Below, in pieces: positions 16,194-25,482 of a stretch of DNA of 46,062 nt. Each line of letters begins with the position of its first letter. The first letter of the stretch is position 1. The stretch covers positions 1 through 46,062 of the forward strand of contig JAGCCQ010000049.1 of NCBI GenBank assembly GCA_017651565.1. Direction: 5' to 3'. Under the pieces are notes generated by a model. The model was given only the letters and a program-made list of their open reading frames with translations. It ran no database searches and was not told where the DNA came from. Source of the stretch: Bacilli bacterium. Its GTDB lineage: Bacteria; Bacillota_I; Bacilli_A; RFN20; CAG-826. Made by a program: the position numbers and the translations under genes.

Positions 16194-17606
16194 CTAAAGT
16201 CCATATCTAATTTTTTTATTATAATTTTCGTCTTTTAATTTCCATTCCCAGTTAGGTGAACCTACTGTTCCTGGATAATTCATACGAGCAGAATTATCTA
16301 ATCTCATTAAGTCTTGTAGAGGGAATATTGTCATTAATGAAGGAATGTTCCATGTAAAGTTAAACATTGCTTCAAATAAATCAACATTCTCACCAAACTT
16401 CTTTTTTAAATATTTGATATTTTCTTCTGGCAAGTTTTCTAACCAGCCTTCAATAGTTTCATTATCATGAGTTCCTGGGTATACGATTTGAGTATCTTTT
16501 GATGGATTAGTTTCATCAAAGATTGTGAACTCAGTAATATGCATACCTGGGAAGTTATAATGATCTCTTAAGTCGTGAACACCTTGGAATAAGTCTCCTA
16601 AGTCTTCCGCTATAAGATTGATTGAAGGGTAGGCTTTGAATAATGCATCGAAGAAATCTGTTCTAGGACCGATTTCCCATTTACCTCTTCTAGCGTTTTC
16701 GTCTTCTGCAGGAATAATGCAGTAAGTATCCCAAGCTCTAAAGTGATCTAATCTTAAGTAGTCACAGGTAGAAGCTAAGAAACCAATTCTATGAACTAAG
16801 AATTTGAAGTCATCTTCCATCATCTTCTTGAAATTGAAGATTGGGGTGCCCCACAACTGTCCATCATCGCTGAATGCATCTGGTGGACATCCACTTACTA
16901 ATGTTGGTTCATAGTTTTCATTCATGATGAATTGGTCTTTATTAAGCCAACAATCAGTTGAATCTATACCAACATAGAATGGACAATCTGCAATGAGAAT
17001 TAGTCCTATTTTCTTTAAGTATTTTCTTAATTTTTCGTATTGAAGCTTTGCTATGAATTGACAGAAGATATGGAATTCGCATTCATCTTCTGCGCCTTTA
17101 GGAAATTCTTTCAACTTGTGATTGTCGTAATAGAACTTCATATCAGGAGCCCAAGTATTCCAAATTTGGTAGTTATTAACTCCTCTGAAGTATGTAAATA
17201 CAGCAAATGGGTAAACCCAAGGGTTTTCCTTTAAAAACTTCTTATATCCTCTAATTGGATGTTTCTTAAAGTTAGCGAATGCTTTCATTAAGTAAGGTTT
17301 CTTAAATTCCCATACTGCTTGATAGTCAACTTTATCTGACTTAGGCATTTTCTTAACACCTTTAAGCATTCCTTTTTTAACAAACCAATTTAAGTCAATA
17401 TATCTTGGTTCGATTGCTTCGCTACAAGTAGACATATAAGGAGAATTACCAGGCCCTACTGGATTAATTGGTAATACTTGCCAATACTTGTATCCTCTTT
17501 TTTTAATAGTGTCAGCGAAAACATAGGCACTCTTACCAAAGTCGCCTATTCCTTGATCTCCTGGTAAGGAAGATATCGCTAACAAAACACCATATTTATC
17601 TTTCAT
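16194..17606 (-). CDS. malQ: 4-alpha-glucanotransferase (amylomaltase, GH77)
   Basis: A 470-residue cytoplasmic enzyme with no signal peptide. It starts LLAISSLPGDQGIGDFG, typical of amylomaltase, followed by WQVLPINPVGPGNSPY. The catalytic set is complete: nucleophile Asp287 in LRLDHFRAW, acid/base Glu334 in IAEDLGD and Asp381 in GTHDNET. It transfers glucans between imported maltodextrins and releases glucose. It is the only cytoplasmic sugar enzyme in the operon. No maltodextrin phosphorylase is in the window, so the next step is encoded elsewhere. Confidence 0.95.
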   Translation of the reverse strand: MKDKYGVLLAISSLPGDQGIGDFGKSAYVFADTIKKRGYKYWQVLPINPVGPGNSPYMSTCSEAIEPRYIDLNWFVKKGMLKGVKKMPKSDKVDYQAVWEFKKPYLMKAFANFKKHPIRGYKKFLKENPWVYPFAVFTYFRGVNNYQIWNTWAPDMKFYYDNHKLKEFPKGAEDECEFHIFCQFIAKLQYEKLRKYLKKIGLILIADCPFYVGIDSTDCWLNKDQFIMNENYEPTLVSGCPPDAFSDDGQLWGTPIFNFKKMMEDDFKFLVHRIGFLASTCDYLRLDHFRAWDTYCIIPAEDENARRGKWEIGPRTDFFDALFKAYPSINLIAEDLGDLFQGVHDLRDHYNFPGMHITEFTIFDETNPSKDTQIVYPGTHDNETIEGWLENLPEENIKYLKKKFGENVDLFEAMFNFTWNIPSLMTIFPLQDLMRLDNSARMNYPGTVGSPNWEWKLKDENYNKKIRYGL

Positions 17607-17621
17607 AATTATTTCCTTAAA

Positions 17622-20600
17622 TTAATTCCATGCTTCTATGACTGCAGCAGTATGATTGCTATCAAATGTAAGATCATTTGTTTTATTCCATTTCGCATCC
17701 CAACTTGGTACTTCAGAAGCATTTGGATCCATTCTAACCAATACAGCAGATTCAAACTCTACATCAGTTGTGAATGTTACTGTATTTCCAGAAAGAGTTG
17801 CAGCAACCCATTGTCCATTTCCTTCAACTTCACCACCAAAAATCCAAACATAAAACACAGCACCATCTGCGTCATATCCGTCCGGAATATTTGTAATCGA
17901 GTAAGTGGTTGGAACAGGAATAATTTCAACATCAACTGTTACAGTACAGTACACCGTTTTTTCGTTTTCAGTACCTTTACAAATGGTAACTCCAATAGTA
18001 GCATCGCCCTCTTTTAAACCTTTAATATTGATTTTATTGTCGTTTGAATTTACTTCACAAACTGTATCGTCTGAGCAAAAAACTTCATAACTATCATTTG
18101 CATTTACTGTAATTTGTGTTGTCTTACCAACATTTACAGTTACTGCATCACTGGAAAGAGAAACATCAGGAACAAACTCAGCAAACACTTCTTTACAATA
18201 GGAACATACATACATGCTTCCATCAAAATTCTCTTCTCCCCAAGTGTCTTGTGAGATACGAATCATATTTTTGCCTTCGGCATCCAAAGATGCAAAATCA
18301 ATGTTTTGCGTTTTGCATGTTTGATGATAGTTATCATATCCAGTGATTATGCAATGAGTCCAATCATACTCATTTTTATCAAATGTAATTGCATATGTAT
18401 CGTTGCCATAACTATTTTTTATTGGAGCAAAATCAATAGGCACTCCAGGGAAAGATGCATTGTTGACTTCTGCGTCATTCCATAAATATAGGTATAAATT
18501 TGACCATACATAGTTATTAGCGAAATAATAAGTTACATAATCAGGTATGTATTCAGTTACAGAAATTACGCATGATTTGCTAACTGCGTTTTCACCTGTT
18601 CCAACAGTTAATGTGATTGTTGCATCTCCTGCTTTTAAAGCTGTTAACTCAACTGAGTCATTTGTAAGAGTAGCTTGTACTACTGTGCTATCACTATTCT
18701 CAATTGATACAGTTCCGTTAGAAACATAATGCAAACTTGTAGATTCGTCTTTATTCATATTGAGCGAATAATCACTCAATAAAACATAATTGCCCATTGG
18801 TTTTGCGAAATAATCAGCAATTAGATTTCCTTCATCTGCCCAACCTGTAATAGTGAAACAGTCACACCCTGTATCTAATTGATCAAAGATGATATCAGAA
18901 GTTTTTGCATCTTCTGCTTTAGCAATATCGTGCCCATTAATTACCATGCCTTTATAGCCTTCTGAATATTTACGGAACGAAATACTATAAATTTCTTTTC
19001 CACGTTCATCAGTTCCTAATAAAGTCATGCTTTCGCCTGGCCAATGATTGTTGGTATTTTCATTAACATATAAATATGCCTTAACATTGGTCCATTCATA
19101 TTCATTAACAAAATAGTATGTATATAACTCATCAGGCATAACATTGACTGTAACAGTCTTTGTTACTGTTTGACTGCCGTCTGAAACAGATGCGGTAAAT
19201 GTAGCAGTTCCAGCTGCTTTACCAACAATAGTTACGCCTGTATCAGCAGTATTTTTGAGTTCAATCTTATCTGCGCCACTAGTGATTTCATATGAAACGT
19301 TTTGACCATTTGTTTTTACATTAAGAGGAATTTCTGTACCTTCACCAAATTCAACACTAATTGCGATATTTAAATATAGTTCATAAGTGTAGAATCCATA
19401 TTTAATAAGAGTAGTGTCTTCATTCTCTCTCCAACCATTTAGTTCAACACCATTATCGTCGCCGAATCCTGAAACAAGAATATCTTCTGTTTTGCATCTA
19501 TTTGTTCTAGTACCATCCATACCAGAAACAATGAATCCTTGATAATTGTCTGCGTATCTTTGGAATGAAATAGCGTAAACATCATTTCCATTCATATCAA
19601 CGAATGCACGTTCACCAATTGCGACGCCAGGATATTCTCCGTTACTCTTTTGTGTAGAATCATTCCACATAAAGACCTTTAGGTCAGTCCACTTATAATT
19701 ATTTACAAAGTAATAACGTACTGTGTAATCTTCTTTAACTTCGATATTTATTGAATCGTAAACAGTTTCATTTACTTTCGCAGTAATAGTAGCGTTTCCA
19801 GCTTTTAAGCCTTTAACAGTCATCTTATCAGCAGCTTTAGTTACTTCAACCACTGTGTCATCACTATTAATGATTTCATATTCACTATTTGTATCTACTG
19901 CAATTTCAACAGTTTGATCAACACCAATTTCTTTATTAGTTTCAGTAATGCTGATTCTTGGACCAAATGGTTCAAATGTATCCATAGCAAATGAACATGC
20001 TTTGATTTCATTTGTGCCTACCATTGATACTCTATCCCAGCCCGTTTCAGTGATATAAATCATATCTTTGCCAGATTCTAAGTCAGCAATGATAATATCA
20101 TCAGTTTTTGCCCAACCCTTATGTTCGTCTGTACCAGAAATGACTAATCCAGTATATCCATCTTTGTACTTATTAAATGAAATCTCATAAGTATCAACAT
20201 TGTCTTTATTCTTAACAGGAGCTTTAGCAAATGGTTGACCTGGGAAGTCACCATTAGTTCCTTTATTACCCCACATAAAGACTTTTAAGTTAGTCCATTG
20301 ATAATTATTTGCAAAATAATATGTTATTTTTTCATCTTCAATAACAGTCACATGTAATGTAGCAGTTACAAAATCATCACCTGAAGGAACTTTTGCTTCA
20401 ATAGTAGCTTCACCTGCTGCTAAACCTTTAACAGTAAAGCCATTATTAGTTTCATTAGATAATTCAACTTTGTTATCACCACTAATAACTGTATATGTGA
20501 CTGTGTGCTCATTTGTATAACAAATAACATCAACAGTTTCATCAACAATTAAGCTAGCTTCATTCATTGATAAAGTAATAAATGATCCAGAAAGTACATC

Positions 20601-21911
20601 TTCAGCAGGATTGAAAGTACCCATTTTGATACTTGCTTTTCTAACCCCATCTAAAACATCTGTTGGAATAGAAGGGATTGTAAATGCGTTTTGAGTTACA
20701 AAAGAAGATAATACGATATCATCTGTTTGAACATCACCGATACTATCTTTACCAGAAATGATCATCTTATCGTAATCAACGACATCCTTATCAATAGTAA
20801 TCTTGTAAACTTCTTCTAAATCTTTATTAATATAATTAGCTTCACCTAAACCAACACCTGGCCATGGAGCATTCGAACCATTTTCACCCCACATGTATAA
20901 GTGCAAGTTGGTAAGTTTTTGGTTATTAATATAATAGTAATCAAATACAGTTTGTTCAGTACTAACTACTGTAACTGTACAAGTTTTGATTACTTGGTAT
21001 TCAGTTCCAACGCAAATGGATGCAGTGATTGTAATAGGATTATCTCCACTGCTCTTGAGTGCTTTTAACCAAGCACCAGTATTTGTTTTATTTTCTAAAG
21101 TAACAACTTCATCATTGCTGCTTTCCCAATTAACAACATCAGTTGAATTACAGCCTAAAACCCTGATACTTCCTTTATTCATTGTAATATCAGTTTCAGA
21201 AAGACTTAATTCATGCTTTTCTACTTTAGGTTGAACAACAACATCAATATCTTTAGAAACATCAGTTTTTCCAACGGATGTTACAGTAATTTTTGTACTA
21301 CCAGCAAGTAATGGTTTTACTGTAAATGCTGAACCTGATTCAACAACATTAGAAGAAAGTTCAGCGATTTTAACGTTTTGAGTAACTTCTTCTCCATCAA
21401 CTGTTGAAGTAACTGGAACATTAGCTATAGTTACCGCTAAAGAAGTTGGGAATTTACCTTCACCAACAATTGTAGGAACTACCGAAATAGGACTATCTCC
21501 TACAGTGAGTTCAATAGTAGTTCTATCGAAACGAATATCAGTAATGCTCCATGTAGGTGTTTCACTACCTCCACCGACGTCACCGCTACCTTGCTCACCA
21601 CCAGCAAGTTTTTCAATAGTTACTTCTTCTTTGTAACCGCAAACACTACACGTTCTTACTTTTAATCCCTCTTTTGCTAAAGTAGCATCTTGAACCACTT
21701 TAAAATCACCAAAAGAGTGATCTTCAACATCTTTTTTTAAATCTGTATGTTCACAAATAGCTGCATGCCAGTGTTTAGTAGCATCAAAAGAGTATTCTTC
21801 AGCGTATTTATGCTCACAAGTAGCATCCTCTGCTGGAAGGCCATTATACATAACACATCCGCTTAGAGATAGCATCAAACAAATAGGAAATATTAAGTGC
21901 TTTTTCTTCAT
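17622..21911 (-). CDS. Giant non-catalytic starch-binding lipoprotein: five CBM26-like modules alternating with Ig-like domains
   Basis: A 1429-residue lipoprotein (lipobox LSGC, Cys19). Domains in order: a Cys/His-rich region (31-100, with HWHAAICEH and CSVCG); two Ig-like Big_2 domains (about 122-227, 233-316); then five CBM26-like modules at about 323-437, 528-650, 728-850, 928-1042 and 1123-1248, each followed by another Big_2 domain; and a last carbohydrate-binding domain at 1335-1429 (WNKTNDLTF). The CBM26-like modules begin YYF-NNY-W-NLKVFMW and carry (F/Y/W)PG about 25 residues on, the aromatic starch-contact pattern. There is no hydrolase domain. The likely role is to hold starch at the surface for the amylase and pullulanase. 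Confidence 0.85.
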   Translation of the reverse strand: MKKKHLIFPICLMLSLSGCVMYNGLPAEDATCEHKYAEEYSFDATKHWHAAICEHTDLKKDVEDHSFGDFKVVQDATLAKEGLKVRTCSVCGYKEEVTIEKLAGGEQGSGDVGGGSETPTWSITDIRFDRTTIELTVGDSPISVVPTIVGEGKFPTSLAVTIANVPVTSTVDGEEVTQNVKIAELSSNVVESGSAFTVKPLLAGSTKITVTSVGKTDVSKDIDVVVQPKVEKHELSLSETDITMNKGSIRVLGCNSTDVVNWESSNDEVVTLENKTNTGAWLKALKSSGDNPITITASICVGTEYQVIKTCTVTVVSTEQTVFDYYYINNQKLTNLHLYMWGENGSNAPWPGVGLGEANYINKDLEEVYKITIDKDVVDYDKMIISGKDSIGDVQTDDIVLSSFVTQNAFTIPSIPTDVLDGVRKASIKMGTFNPAEDVLSGSFITLSMNEASLIVDETVDVICYTNEHTVTYTVISGDNKVELSNETNNGFTVKGLAAGEATIEAKVPSGDDFVTATLHVTVIEDEKITYYFANNYQWTNLKVFMWGNKGTNGDFPGQPFAKAPVKNKDNVDTYEISFNKYKDGYTGLVISGTDEHKGWAKTDDIIIADLESGKDMIYITETGWDRVSMVGTNEIKACSFAMDTFEPFGPRISITETNKEIGVDQTVEIAVDTNSEYEIINSDDTVVEVTKAADKMTVKGLKAGNATITAKVNETVYDSINIEVKEDYTVRYYFVNNYKWTDLKVFMWNDSTQKSNGEYPGVAIGERAFVDMNGNDVYAISFQRYADNYQGFIVSGMDGTRTNRCKTEDILVSGFGDDNGVELNGWRENEDTTLIKYGFYTYELYLNIAISVEFGEGTEIPLNVKTNGQNVSYEITSGADKIELKNTADTGVTIVGKAAGTATFTASVSDGSQTVTKTVTVNVMPDELYTYYFVNEYEWTNVKAYLYVNENTNNHWPGESMTLLGTDERGKEIYSISFRKYSEGYKGMVINGHDIAKAEDAKTSDIIFDQLDTGCDCFTITGWADEGNLIADYFAKPMGNYVLLSDYSLNMNKDESTSLHYVSNGTVSIENSDSTVVQATLTNDSVELTALKAGDATITLTVGTGENAVSKSCVISVTEYIPDYVTYYFANNYVWSNLYLYLWNDAEVNNASFPGVPIDFAPIKNSYGNDTYAITFDKNEYDWTHCIITGYDNYHQTCKTQNIDFASLDAEGKNMIRISQDTWGEENFDGSMYVCSYCKEVFAEFVPDVSLSSDAVTVNVGKTTQITVNANDSYEVFCSDDTVCEVNSNDNKINIKGLKEGDATIGVTICKGTENEKTVYCTVTVDVEIIPVPTTYSITNIPDGYDADGAVFYVWIFGGEVEGNGQWVAATLSGNTVTFTTDVEFESAVLVRMDPNASEVPSWDAKWNKTNDLTFDSNHTAAVIEAWN
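18168..20945 (-). repeat. Five tandem CBM26-like plus Ig-like units inside the scaffold gene
   Basis: The units recur every roughly 600 bp: module starts at about 20945, 20330, 19730, 19130 and 18545 (minus strand). Each begins with a Tyr-Tyr-Phe/Tyr ... Trp-Thr/Ser-Asn/Asp-Leu pattern. Protein similarity is clear but DNA copies have diverged, so the array is old rather than freshly amplified. Unit 1 is the most divergent (YYYINNQKLTNLHLYMW). Confidence 0.8.
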
Positions 21912-21921
21912 AAGTTAATAC

Positions 21922-22740
21922 CTACTTGTTAGTCCAGACACCATTATAGTTCCAAGATGTAACCTTGAAACAGTTCTTGTCTGCAACAAATAACAAGTCC
22001 CCTGTTGTATTCCAATACCCGCCATCTTCAAATTTTGCTTCTTTATCATTAGCATGACGTAAGAAAATAACATTTGTATATTTACCTAAATCAACATCTG
22101 CAGAATAGAAGCCATTATTAAGGTTGCTCATCTTAATCATAGCGTTATCTCCAGTTGTGTAAGACCAAACGTGCATAGTTACTGCAGCATTACCTGTAGC
22201 CCATGTTTGTTCATCATCTGGGTTTAAATGTTGAGTAGCATCTAAATAAATAGTTGTGTATTGAGTAGTTGTTCCGCTTTGGCTAGAAGAACCCCCACCG
22301 CCACCAGTTCCGTTCTTAAATGTTGCATATAAAATCATGCCAGCAGCATCTGGGACTTTTGTATAAACAGTTGGGAAACCAGTACCTTCATAACTAACCC
22401 AACCATCAAATTCACCTTTAGAAGCATCGATGGTTGTAATATCGTCTTTACCTGGTAAGTCCGCTCCTGGAAGAGCATTGAAAACTACAGCGTTTTCTAG
22501 CATCTTCTCTTCAATAGATTTACCTTTTTCGCCTTTATATAGTCCAACAGAAGACAAAATTAAATAAGTATCAACTGGGACATTATTTTCTGGTTTATTT
22601 GGATTATCTCCTTGTTGTTCAGGTGCTTTAGCGCCACCATCTCCTCCATTGCCCATGATTGGAGGAACAGTAATTTCTCCGCATCCTGAAAGAAGCAATA
22701 ATGTTGAACATAATGCTAAAAATCTTTTTCTTAACTTCAT
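21922..22740 (-). CDS. Carbohydrate-binding lipoprotein
   Basis: A 272-residue lipoprotein (lipobox LSGC, Cys20). After a Gly/Pro/Asn-rich linker come an InlB-repeat-like domain (about 55-143, with FDGWVSYEG ... MILYATF), a Gly/Ser hinge, and a C-terminal domain (about 163-272). That last domain has the order TIYLDATQH, MHVWSYTTG, FLRHAN, YWNTTGDLLF and a final Trp, as in starch-binding modules that end many Firmicutes amylases. The scaffold protein ends with the same module type. I start at ATG 22740, which has a GGGGGAG ribosome site; the upstream in-frame ATG at 22776 lies inside the amylase gene. Confidence 0.78.
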   Translation of the reverse strand: MKLRKRFLALCSTLLLLSGCGEITVPPIMGNGGDGGAKAPEQQGDNPNKPENNVPVDTYLILSSVGLYKGEKGKSIEEKMLENAVVFNALPGADLPGKDDITTIDASKGEFDGWVSYEGTGFPTVYTKVPDAAGMILYATFKNGTGGGGGSSSQSGTTTQYTTIYLDATQHLNPDDEQTWATGNAAVTMHVWSYTTGDNAMIKMSNLNNGFYSADVDLGKYTNVIFLRHANDKEAKFEDGGYWNTTGDLLFVADKNCFKVTSWNYNGVWTNK

Positions 22741-22753
22741 GTATTGCTCCCCC

Positions 22754-25363
22754 TTATTTACCTTGGAATACTGCAACAGAATACCAGTTGCTCATATTGT
22801 CACCAGGCTTATATACCCCGCTATATCCTAAGTTATAAATAGCTTGTGGATTAAAATCACTACCTGGATTGAGTAAGTATTGACTATTGTCTAATCCAAT
22901 GTTGATATAAATTTTTAATGACTTAGTAGCTTTATCAGTGTCGCTCCAAACATTTATAACTAAGACATTACCGCTAGAAGTAGCAAAGTCGATTCTAGCG
23001 TCTTTTGGATATAAATGTTTAATGCCACAAAGTGCTTTATACCATTGATACATTTCATTATTTGTAGATACACCAGTTTCATTCATAACTACACCCATAT
23101 GAGAAGAAGATAAGCCAGTGTTATAAGAATCTAATTCAAACTTATATTGTCCACTCTTATAGTTAGGACGTTTTGAAACATCTTCCCAAAGGAATGGTTG
23201 TCTGTACCAAATATCCATACAGTTTTCGCTCTTGTATTGAGCGATATGTGTATCAGTATTTGAGCTCATTCCAAGTTCATCGCCGTAGTAAATCCAAGAA
23301 ATGCCTCTACTTAATAAAGTAATTGCAGCGTGTACTTTTGCACGTCCGATTTCTTGAGTAGAACCAGTTATCTTTTCAGCAGCTTTCGTAGAATTAGTGT
23401 CACCCACACCGTTTGCTTGGTTAATAGCTCTCATAACGTCGTGGTTAGAAGTAAATGCACCATTAATGAAGTCTGGGCGCTTTCCACCAGGGATATTACC
23501 AGTTCCATCACTTAAGAAAGCTGTATCAGCACCCCATGGATCGAATGTTTCACTAGCTTGAGCAGATGAGAATTTTCCAGCAGTTCCGCCATTATACAAC
23601 CATGCAGGAATATGATAGAAATTAGCAAAATCAAATTGTGAATCAAGAGGTTGATAGTAAGAAGAAGTTCTTGTTCCCCAACCATCAAAGTTTTCACCAA
23701 CTAAGAAACATGATGGGTAAACATCTTTAAGTTCGTTAGAGAAGTGTTTCCACCAAGCAACATTCTTAGTTAAATCACTTGAATAGTCATATTTCTTTTT
23801 AACATAAGCACCCTTTTCATCATCGAAAGTTTCAGCTTCACCAACATCAGTGATAATTACATCACCAGTTGTGTTATCAACTTCATCTTTCATATAAATG
23901 TGCTTAACTGCGTCTAATCTAAATCCATCAAGACCAAATGATAACCAGTACTTAGCCATATCGATGACTAATTTTCTAGTATCTTTACTTTCATAGTTAA
24001 TTTCAGGCATACCTGAACCAAACTTACCATAGTAGTAATAATCTGATTCACCTGACTTATACCATGATGGGTTAGAACTATTAGCGTCTTGTTCGACAGT
24101 AATAGTTTCATATCTATCTATTTTCCATTTCTTTGCAGAATCGTCATATGAAGTTACTGCTTTTTGAATATTATCTGATTTAAATTTCCAAGTATATACG
24201 TTTCTCCAGTTAATACCAGTATCGTCTTTTTCACAACCTGGTTCTCCAGAGTTAACACCCCATTGAGATTTTTGATACCAAATATTACCTTTTGATGTAT
24301 GGTTAAGAACTAAGTCCATTAAGACTTTAATACCATTTTTATGGCATTTATAAATAAGTTCTCTATAGTCATCAACAGTTCCGAATCTCTTATCAACCGC
24401 ATAATAGTCAGAAATATCGTAACCATGATAAGAGTCTGATTGTTGAATAGGTGTGAGCCATAAGACATCAATACCTAAGTCCTTGAAATAAGGAATTGAG
24501 TCAATAACACCACGTAAGTCACCAATGCCATCACCATTAGAGTCTCTAAATGACGCTACGAATACTTGATAACCAATACCGAGTTCTTTAAATGCTTCAC
24601 TAGTTGGAGCGACTCCATACGTATCAGCAATTGTGTCGGTTTTTGAAGAGAATTTACCAGTTGTATCGCTATCAATAGGATTAACTTTAACTTTAGATTC
24701 TCCACTTCCTGCATAGAATGTGTAATCTTCTAATGCGCCAGTAGCTACGAAGATATGTAAGCACTTACCGCCATTAACATCTCTCCATACTTTTGGATCA
24801 GAAATATCAACATAAGTTTCTCTGCCACCGTCACTGGTCCAGTTTTTTGAACCATCCATTGATGATTGGTTAACCATTAAAAAGCCCAATTCTTCTGCTT
24901 CGTTTAATGTTGTTGGTGTTCCTGTTTTGCCACCAACAAGATTAGGAATATTCATATCAACATCAGCAATAACACCGAAGTTATCTTTATGCATTGCTGT
25001 ACCACTTCCACCAACTTCTGAATCTATCATCCAGTTAGTAGACATTGGCTTTAATGTTAACTTATCACTAACTTTAACTTCCCCGCTATATGCCCATAAG
25101 GATCCTTCTAAATCATTTGGATAGGAATCCCAAAGCCACAAACAGAAATTATCATAATCGTTTTTCTCACCACGATCATAATGTACGTAAATGTGTCCTG
25201 GCTTACTCCAGGAATTTGTCCAGTCATCATATTCATCCCCGCCATCAGGTGCAGTTGCGGCCGTTGTAGGCTCGCTTACGCCATCACGCGTAAAAGAAAA
25301 AGCACTAAAAGCACCTAATGCCAAAAAAACAGATAACGACAAAAGAAATCTTTTTGTTTTCAT
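22754..25363 (-). CDS. Secreted alpha-amylase (GH13) with N-terminal CBM41-like domain
   Basis: An 869-residue exported enzyme. The signal peptide (about 1-24) has no lipobox, so this is the one released protein among the surface starch proteins. Residues 50-110 resemble a CBM41/pullulanase-associated domain (IYVHYDRGEKNDYDNFCLWLW). The GH13 barrel begins GIGYQVFVASFRDSNGDGIGDL, then LMDLVLNHT, FRLDAVKH with nucleophile Asp484, LVGENFDG with acid/base Glu557 and TSNHDV with Asp642. The C-terminal beta domain follows. The extended domain B and SNGDGIGD motif fit amylase or neopullulanase-type subfamilies; the exact subfamily is not certain. It heads the operon. Confidence 0.93.
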   Translation of the reverse strand: MKTKRFLLSLSVFLALGAFSAFSFTRDGVSEPTTAATAPDGGDEYDDWTNSWSKPGHIYVHYDRGEKNDYDNFCLWLWDSYPNDLEGSLWAYSGEVKVSDKLTLKPMSTNWMIDSEVGGSGTAMHKDNFGVIADVDMNIPNLVGGKTGTPTTLNEAEELGFLMVNQSSMDGSKNWTSDGGRETYVDISDPKVWRDVNGGKCLHIFVATGALEDYTFYAGSGESKVKVNPIDSDTTGKFSSKTDTIADTYGVAPTSEAFKELGIGYQVFVASFRDSNGDGIGDLRGVIDSIPYFKDLGIDVLWLTPIQQSDSYHGYDISDYYAVDKRFGTVDDYRELIYKCHKNGIKVLMDLVLNHTSKGNIWYQKSQWGVNSGEPGCEKDDTGINWRNVYTWKFKSDNIQKAVTSYDDSAKKWKIDRYETITVEQDANSSNPSWYKSGESDYYYYGKFGSGMPEINYESKDTRKLVIDMAKYWLSFGLDGFRLDAVKHIYMKDEVDNTTGDVIITDVGEAETFDDEKGAYVKKKYDYSSDLTKNVAWWKHFSNELKDVYPSCFLVGENFDGWGTRTSSYYQPLDSQFDFANFYHIPAWLYNGGTAGKFSSAQASETFDPWGADTAFLSDGTGNIPGGKRPDFINGAFTSNHDVMRAINQANGVGDTNSTKAAEKITGSTQEIGRAKVHAAITLLSRGISWIYYGDELGMSSNTDTHIAQYKSENCMDIWYRQPFLWEDVSKRPNYKSGQYKFELDSYNTGLSSSHMGVVMNETGVSTNNEMYQWYKALCGIKHLYPKDARIDFATSSGNVLVINVWSDTDKATKSLKIYINIGLDNSQYLLNPGSDFNPQAIYNLGYSGVYKPGDNMSNWYSVAVFQGK

Positions 25364-25389
25364 AATGTATATAATCTATTTGCACATTT

Positions 25390-25418
25390 ATTATAAATAA
25401 TCATTTATATAAAAACAA
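25390..25418 (-). promoter_or_regulatory. Promoter of the starch operon with an embedded palindrome
   Basis: On the minus strand TTGTTT (25418-25413), 17-nt spacer, TATAAT (25395-25390). An 18-bp palindrome (TATAAAT, 4 nt, ATTTATA; 25392-25409) fills the spacer and overlaps the -10 box, a position suited to a repressor. I see no good catabolite-repression (cre) sequence. The leader to ATG 25363 is about 20 nt with no Shine-Dalgarno site. Confidence 0.5.
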
Positions 25419-25460
25419 TATGACAAGGCACGAAATGTTAAAAACGTATAAGAAACTAAT

Positions 25461-25482
25461 AAAAAGACTACTTTAGGTAGCC
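25461..25482 (-). terminator. Terminator of the sensor kinase/NUDIX unit, overlapping the stop codon
   Basis: On the minus strand GGCTAC (25482-25477) pairs with GTAGTC (25471-25466), followed by T5 at 25465-25461. The NUDIX stop codon lies inside the stem. Confidence 0.6.

Noticed and set aside
18116..18346. Plus-strand frames inside the scaffold gene
   Set aside because: They are shadows of the minus-strand repeats and have no start signals or recognisable domains.
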